7,869 nucleotides of DNA from Ruminococcaceae bacterium UBA5904 (GTDB taxonomy: Bacteria; Bacillota; Clostridia; Oscillospirales; Acutalibacteraceae). Below are positions 5,613-7,869 of the stretch, one piece after another (within the stretch, counting starts at the first letter, position 1; each line of letters starts with the position of its first letter). The stretch is from NCBI GenBank assembly GCA_002431305.1, contig DJEG01000123.1, positions 1 through 7,869 on the forward strand, given 5' to 3'. Position numbers and translations under genes: made by a program. Under the pieces are notes generated by a model. That model was given only the letters and a program-made list of their open reading frames with translations, was not told the DNA's origin and did not search any database.

Positions 5613-5650
5613 AAAAAGATGACCCGCAAATCAAAGCGGATCATCTTTTT
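5613..5650. terminator. Bidirectional terminator shared by two convergent genes
   Basis: Five A (5613-5617), stem GATGACCCGC (5618-5627), loop of 8 nt, stem GCGGATCATC (5636-5645) and five T (5646-5650). The stem has 9 pairs with one C/A mismatch. The A and T tracts make it usable in both directions, ending the plus-strand glycosyltransferase-like gene and the minus-strand nucleotidyltransferase gene. The stop and last codons of the latter (KDDPL) lie inside one arm. Confidence 0.8.
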
Positions 5651-6875
5651 CAGTCGTTTTATACAACATAAGCGTTTCGTAAAGTTTTGCTCTTTTCCCC
5701 GCTTCTTTTGCGGCGGCGGAAACGTTTATTTTCGGTCTTTTACCCATAAGCGAGCGGATAAGGTATCTCAACCCGAAGAAAAGCCAGCCTATCGGCAGCA
5801 GGAATTTAAGCTTTTTTGCAATAATCCATTTTTCGTACACGATTCTGTTCGCGTTAAAAAACAGACTGCCGAGCTTTGAGCGTTTTTTCTCGCCTCCCGC
5901 TCTCTGCATTATCATAGCCTCGTGTCCCCTGTCCGAGTTTTTCTGTCCGAAATTACCCGCAGAAAACACGTCTTTCATTATATTTACGCATATATTTTCG
6001 TCAATTTTTTCAGTAAATCCGCGTTCGTCCGCACCGAGAAACATTGACGAAATTTTTGTCATTATGCATGTAAATTTCCACAGACCGACGCGGTTAAGCT
6101 TTTCGTAAAACAGCGATACAAATTCGTCCTCGTTAAACGAATTTTCGAATACTGCAAAGTCGTCAATATGACGTAATCCGAGCCCTTCGCCCGTCATGTG
6201 ATGCGCCGAATGGATTAAAATTATCAATCCGTGATGAAACGCGGACGGGATTTTCACAGAGCCGAAATCGGTGTTTATCAAAACGGATTTATCGAAAATA
6301 TCGTCAAAATATTTTCTTATAATTTCGCCCGTTTCTCCTTTCGGAATTCCGGACGGTTCGCGGTGAAGCTCGTAACGGCAGTCCCCTTTTTCGAAAACAA
6401 TATGAACGCCGTGTCCCTCGTGCGACATTTTAAATCCGTCTGCAACAAGTATGTCCGAGGCCTTTTCGATATCTCCGCCATTTACCATAAAATCGACGTC
6501 GCCCATATCCCTTAAAAGAGGGTCGGGGTAATAGTAAGCCGAAGCGTAACCCTTTAAAATAACGTAATCTATCCCCGCGTTTGTCATCAGCTCATGAAGA
6601 CGCGCGTGCTGTGAATCGACCGCGACGTTTCGCACGAGTCTTGAGCGCATCATACGCCTTATCACGCCGATATCATTCGATTCGCCGTCGATTTTATACG
6701 ACGAAAACGCAAGCGACGACACGCCCTGCGCGTAAGCTTCCTGCCACACAGAGCCTATATCCCCGTTTTTTATATTCGGCATATCGGAGCAAAACAGCGC
6801 ATGCGAAACGAGAGACAGAACGTTATTCTCTTTTTCGGTAAAGTTAAAAGAGTCGGGATTCATAATTTCAGACAT
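5631..6875 (-). CDS. Nucleotidyltransferase family protein (NTP_transf_5 type)
   Basis: The 414-residue protein resembles the NTP_transf_5 (PF14907) family, putative nucleotidyltransferases often found in surface-polysaccharide and natural-product loci; no substrate is established. The core motif is VILKGYASAYYYPDPLLRDMGDVDFMV at about 105-131, with the metal-binding pair Asp126/Asp128 in GDVD. A third acidic residue is likely Glu169 in YELHRE. LRHIDDF at 234-240 is a further family-typical motif. The C-terminal part (about 345-375, KKLKFLLPIGWLFFGLRYLI) is basic and hydrophobic and may sit at the membrane. The chosen ATG overlaps the stop of the CapF gene by 8 bp (ATGTCTGA), so the two are translationally coupled; Met5 is an alternative start. 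A role in modifying the polysaccharide or its precursor is inferred only from the neighbour. Confidence 0.85.
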   Translation of the reverse strand: MSEIMNPDSFNFTEKENNVLSLVSHALFCSDMPNIKNGDIGSVWQEAYAQGVSSLAFSSYKIDGESNDIGVIRRMMRSRLVRNVAVDSQHARLHELMTNAGIDYVILKGYASAYYYPDPLLRDMGDVDFMVNGGDIEKASDILVADGFKMSHEGHGVHIVFEKGDCRYELHREPSGIPKGETGEIIRKYFDDIFDKSVLINTDFGSVKIPSAFHHGLIILIHSAHHMTGEGLGLRHIDDFAVFENSFNEDEFVSLFYEKLNRVGLWKFTCIMTKISSMFLGADERGFTEKIDENICVNIMKDVFSAGNFGQKNSDRGHEAMIMQRAGGEKKRSKLGSLFFNANRIVYEKWIIAKKLKFLLPIGWLFFGLRYLIRSLMGKRPKINVSAAAKEAGKRAKLYETLMLYKTTEKDDPL

Positions 6876-7869
6876 TTTCGGCGAAAGTATCGGGCTTTGA
6901 CGGGTCGAACTGCTCGTTTGCCCACATAAATGTGACGAGCGGTTCGGTTTTTGATAAATTTATAATATTGTGAGTATAACCGGGAAGCATGTGCACAGCC
7001 TGCATTTTCTCGCCCGAAACTTCAAATTTAATAACTTTTTCATCGCCTATCCGCCTCATTTCGATGAGAGCTTTACCGGAGACGACAATAAAGAATTCCC
7101 ACTTAGAATTATGCCAGTGCTGACCTTTCGTAATACCGGGATTGCTTACGTTTACTGAGAACTGACCGCAGTTTTCGGTCTTTAAAAGCTCCGTGAAAGA
7201 ACCCCTTTCGTCCTTGTTCATTTTAAGATCGAACGCAATTTTATCCTCAGGCAGATACGAAAGAAAAGTCGAATACAGCTTCTTTTTAAACGAGCCGTCG
7301 GGAATTTCAGGCATAACTAAAGTAGCCGGCTGGGCGGCGAATTCGTTTAGATAATTCACGATTTCACCAAGCGTAACCCTGTGCGTAACGGGGCAGTAAC
7401 AGTATGTACCCGCAGTGTCGGGGATAACGTCAAGCCCGTCGAAACGGCACCTGTGTTCTTCCCCCTCGAGCGCGTCGAGCATTTCATCTACAAGATCGTC
7501 TATATATAAAAGCTCGAGTTCGGTTTTTTCGTCGTTTACTGTAACGGGCAGTCCGCGCGCGATATTATAACAGAACGTCGCAACAGCCGAATTGTAATTG
7601 GGTCTGCACCACTTGCCGAACAGGTTGGGAAAGCGGTAGACGAGCGTTTTTACGCCCTTAATTTCGCCGTACGAGATAAGCAGATTTTCGCCCGCAAGTT
7701 TGCTCTGTCCGTAGACGGAACCCGCATATCTGCCGACAAGCGACGCCTGCACCGAGGACGAGAGCATTATCGGAGCCTTGCTCTTATTACGTCTCAGCGA
7801 ATCGAGCAAAGTTTCGAGAAAACCGACGTTTCCCCTCATGAATTCGCTCGTATCGTCGGGTCTGTTTAC
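6868..7869 (-). CDS. capF: CapF-type UDP-2-acetamido-2,6-dideoxy-beta-L-talose synthase (SDR reductase + cupin), 5'-truncated by window edge
   Basis: CapF acts in UDP-N-acetyl-L-fucosamine synthesis for capsule: its C-terminal cupin epimerises C3 of the CapE product, and its N-terminal short-chain dehydrogenase reduces C4 with NADPH. The frame is open through the right edge (codons for VNRPDD precede the first internal Met), so the true start lies outside; compared with the 369-residue S. aureus protein, roughly 55 N-terminal residues with the Rossmann glycine motif are missing. In the 333 visible residues I see VNRP at 1-4, the SSS motif at 37-39, Tyr53-x3-Lys57 (YGQSK), PNLFGKWCRPNYN at 81-93, LYSTFLSYLP at 198-207, then the cupin with RGSFTE at 222-227, GITKGQHWH at 245-253, Glu258 and GYTHNI at 297-302. 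His251, His253, Glu258 and His300 are the expected metal ligands. CapE and CapG homologues would be expected further to the right. Confidence 0.93.
   Translation of the reverse strand, partial: VNRPDDTSEFMRGNVGFLETLLDSLRRNKSKAPIMLSSSVQASLVGRYAGSVYGQSKLAGENLLISYGEIKGVKTLVYRFPNLFGKWCRPNYNSAVATFCYNIARGLPVTVNDEKTELELLYIDDLVDEMLDALEGEEHRCRFDGLDVIPDTAGTYCYCPVTHRVTLGEIVNYLNEFAAQPATLVMPEIPDGSFKKKLYSTFLSYLPEDKIAFDLKMNKDERGSFTELLKTENCGQFSVNVSNPGITKGQHWHNSKWEFFIVVSGKALIEMRRIGDEKVIKFEVSGEKMQAVHMLPGYTHNIINLSKTEPLVTFMWANEQFDPSKPDTFAENV

Noticed and set aside
6231..6841. Plus-strand open frames opposite the nucleotidyltransferase gene
   Set aside because: They are antisense shadows of a gene with clear NTP_transf_5-type motifs.
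7839..7839. Start of the CapF-type protein at the ATG at 7837-7839
   Set aside because: The frame is open to the window edge, and the upstream codons (VNRPDD...) match the CapF family, so this Met is internal and the gene is truncated by the window, not by mutation.
1..7869. CRISPR arrays, tRNA/rRNA genes, insertion sequences
   Set aside because: No spaced direct repeats, cloverleaf-like segments, rRNA-like sequence or transposase motifs were seen by eye on either strand.

Overview
The window looks like chromosomal DNA from an anaerobic Bacillota of the class Clostridia, probably an uncultured host-associated lineage. This rests on strong GGAGG-type ribosome binding sites, sigma-A-like promoters, an Rnf accessory cluster of the clostridial type, and a capsule-type sugar gene most like staphylococcal CapF. 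No RNA gene or mobile element is visible, so finer placement is not possible. Nearly everything is on the minus strand; one gene is on the plus strand.

Left part (1-4321, minus strand, read from right to left): one tightly packed operon. A sigma-A-like promoter at 4292-4321 drives a cytoplasmic GH20 beta-N-acetylhexosaminidase. Its stop overlaps the start of apbE (FAD:protein FMN transferase). That gene overlaps a membrane-anchored NusG-domain-II protein, followed by a TTG-started Gx-transporter / heptaprenyl-diphosphate-synthase-component-I family membrane protein, and then rnfC, which runs off the left edge. ApbE attaches FMN to extracytoplasmic redox proteins such as RnfG and RnfD, so this is the head of a redox (Rnf) operon. 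The unexpected member is the hexosaminidase, translationally coupled in first position.

Middle (4322-4771): a compact regulatory region. It holds a minus-strand terminator, a doubtful 91-residue minus-strand frame that ends just before that terminator, a tandem 8-bp repeat, and two divergent sigma-A-like promoters. A perfect 7-bp inverted repeat (ACAAGTC-N9-GACTTGT) overlaps both -35 boxes.

Right part (4772-7869): surface-polysaccharide genes. An A/T-rich plus-strand glycosyltransferase-like gene is broken by a +1 frameshift at a run of five C (5350-5354); its conserved-looking C-terminal segment continues in the next frame to 5573. It converges through a shared hairpin terminator with a two-gene minus-strand unit: a nucleotidyltransferase-family protein (NTP_transf_5 type), and upstream of it a CapF-type reductase/cupin enzyme of UDP-N-acetyl-L-fucosamine synthesis that is cut by the right edge.

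Taken together, the window joins a cell-surface polysaccharide locus to an Rnf/flavinylation operon. The points most worth a second look are the hexosaminidase-led redox operon with its EetA/EetB-like pair, the frameshifted glycosyltransferase, and the divergent promoter/operator with an apparently leaderless small transcript.
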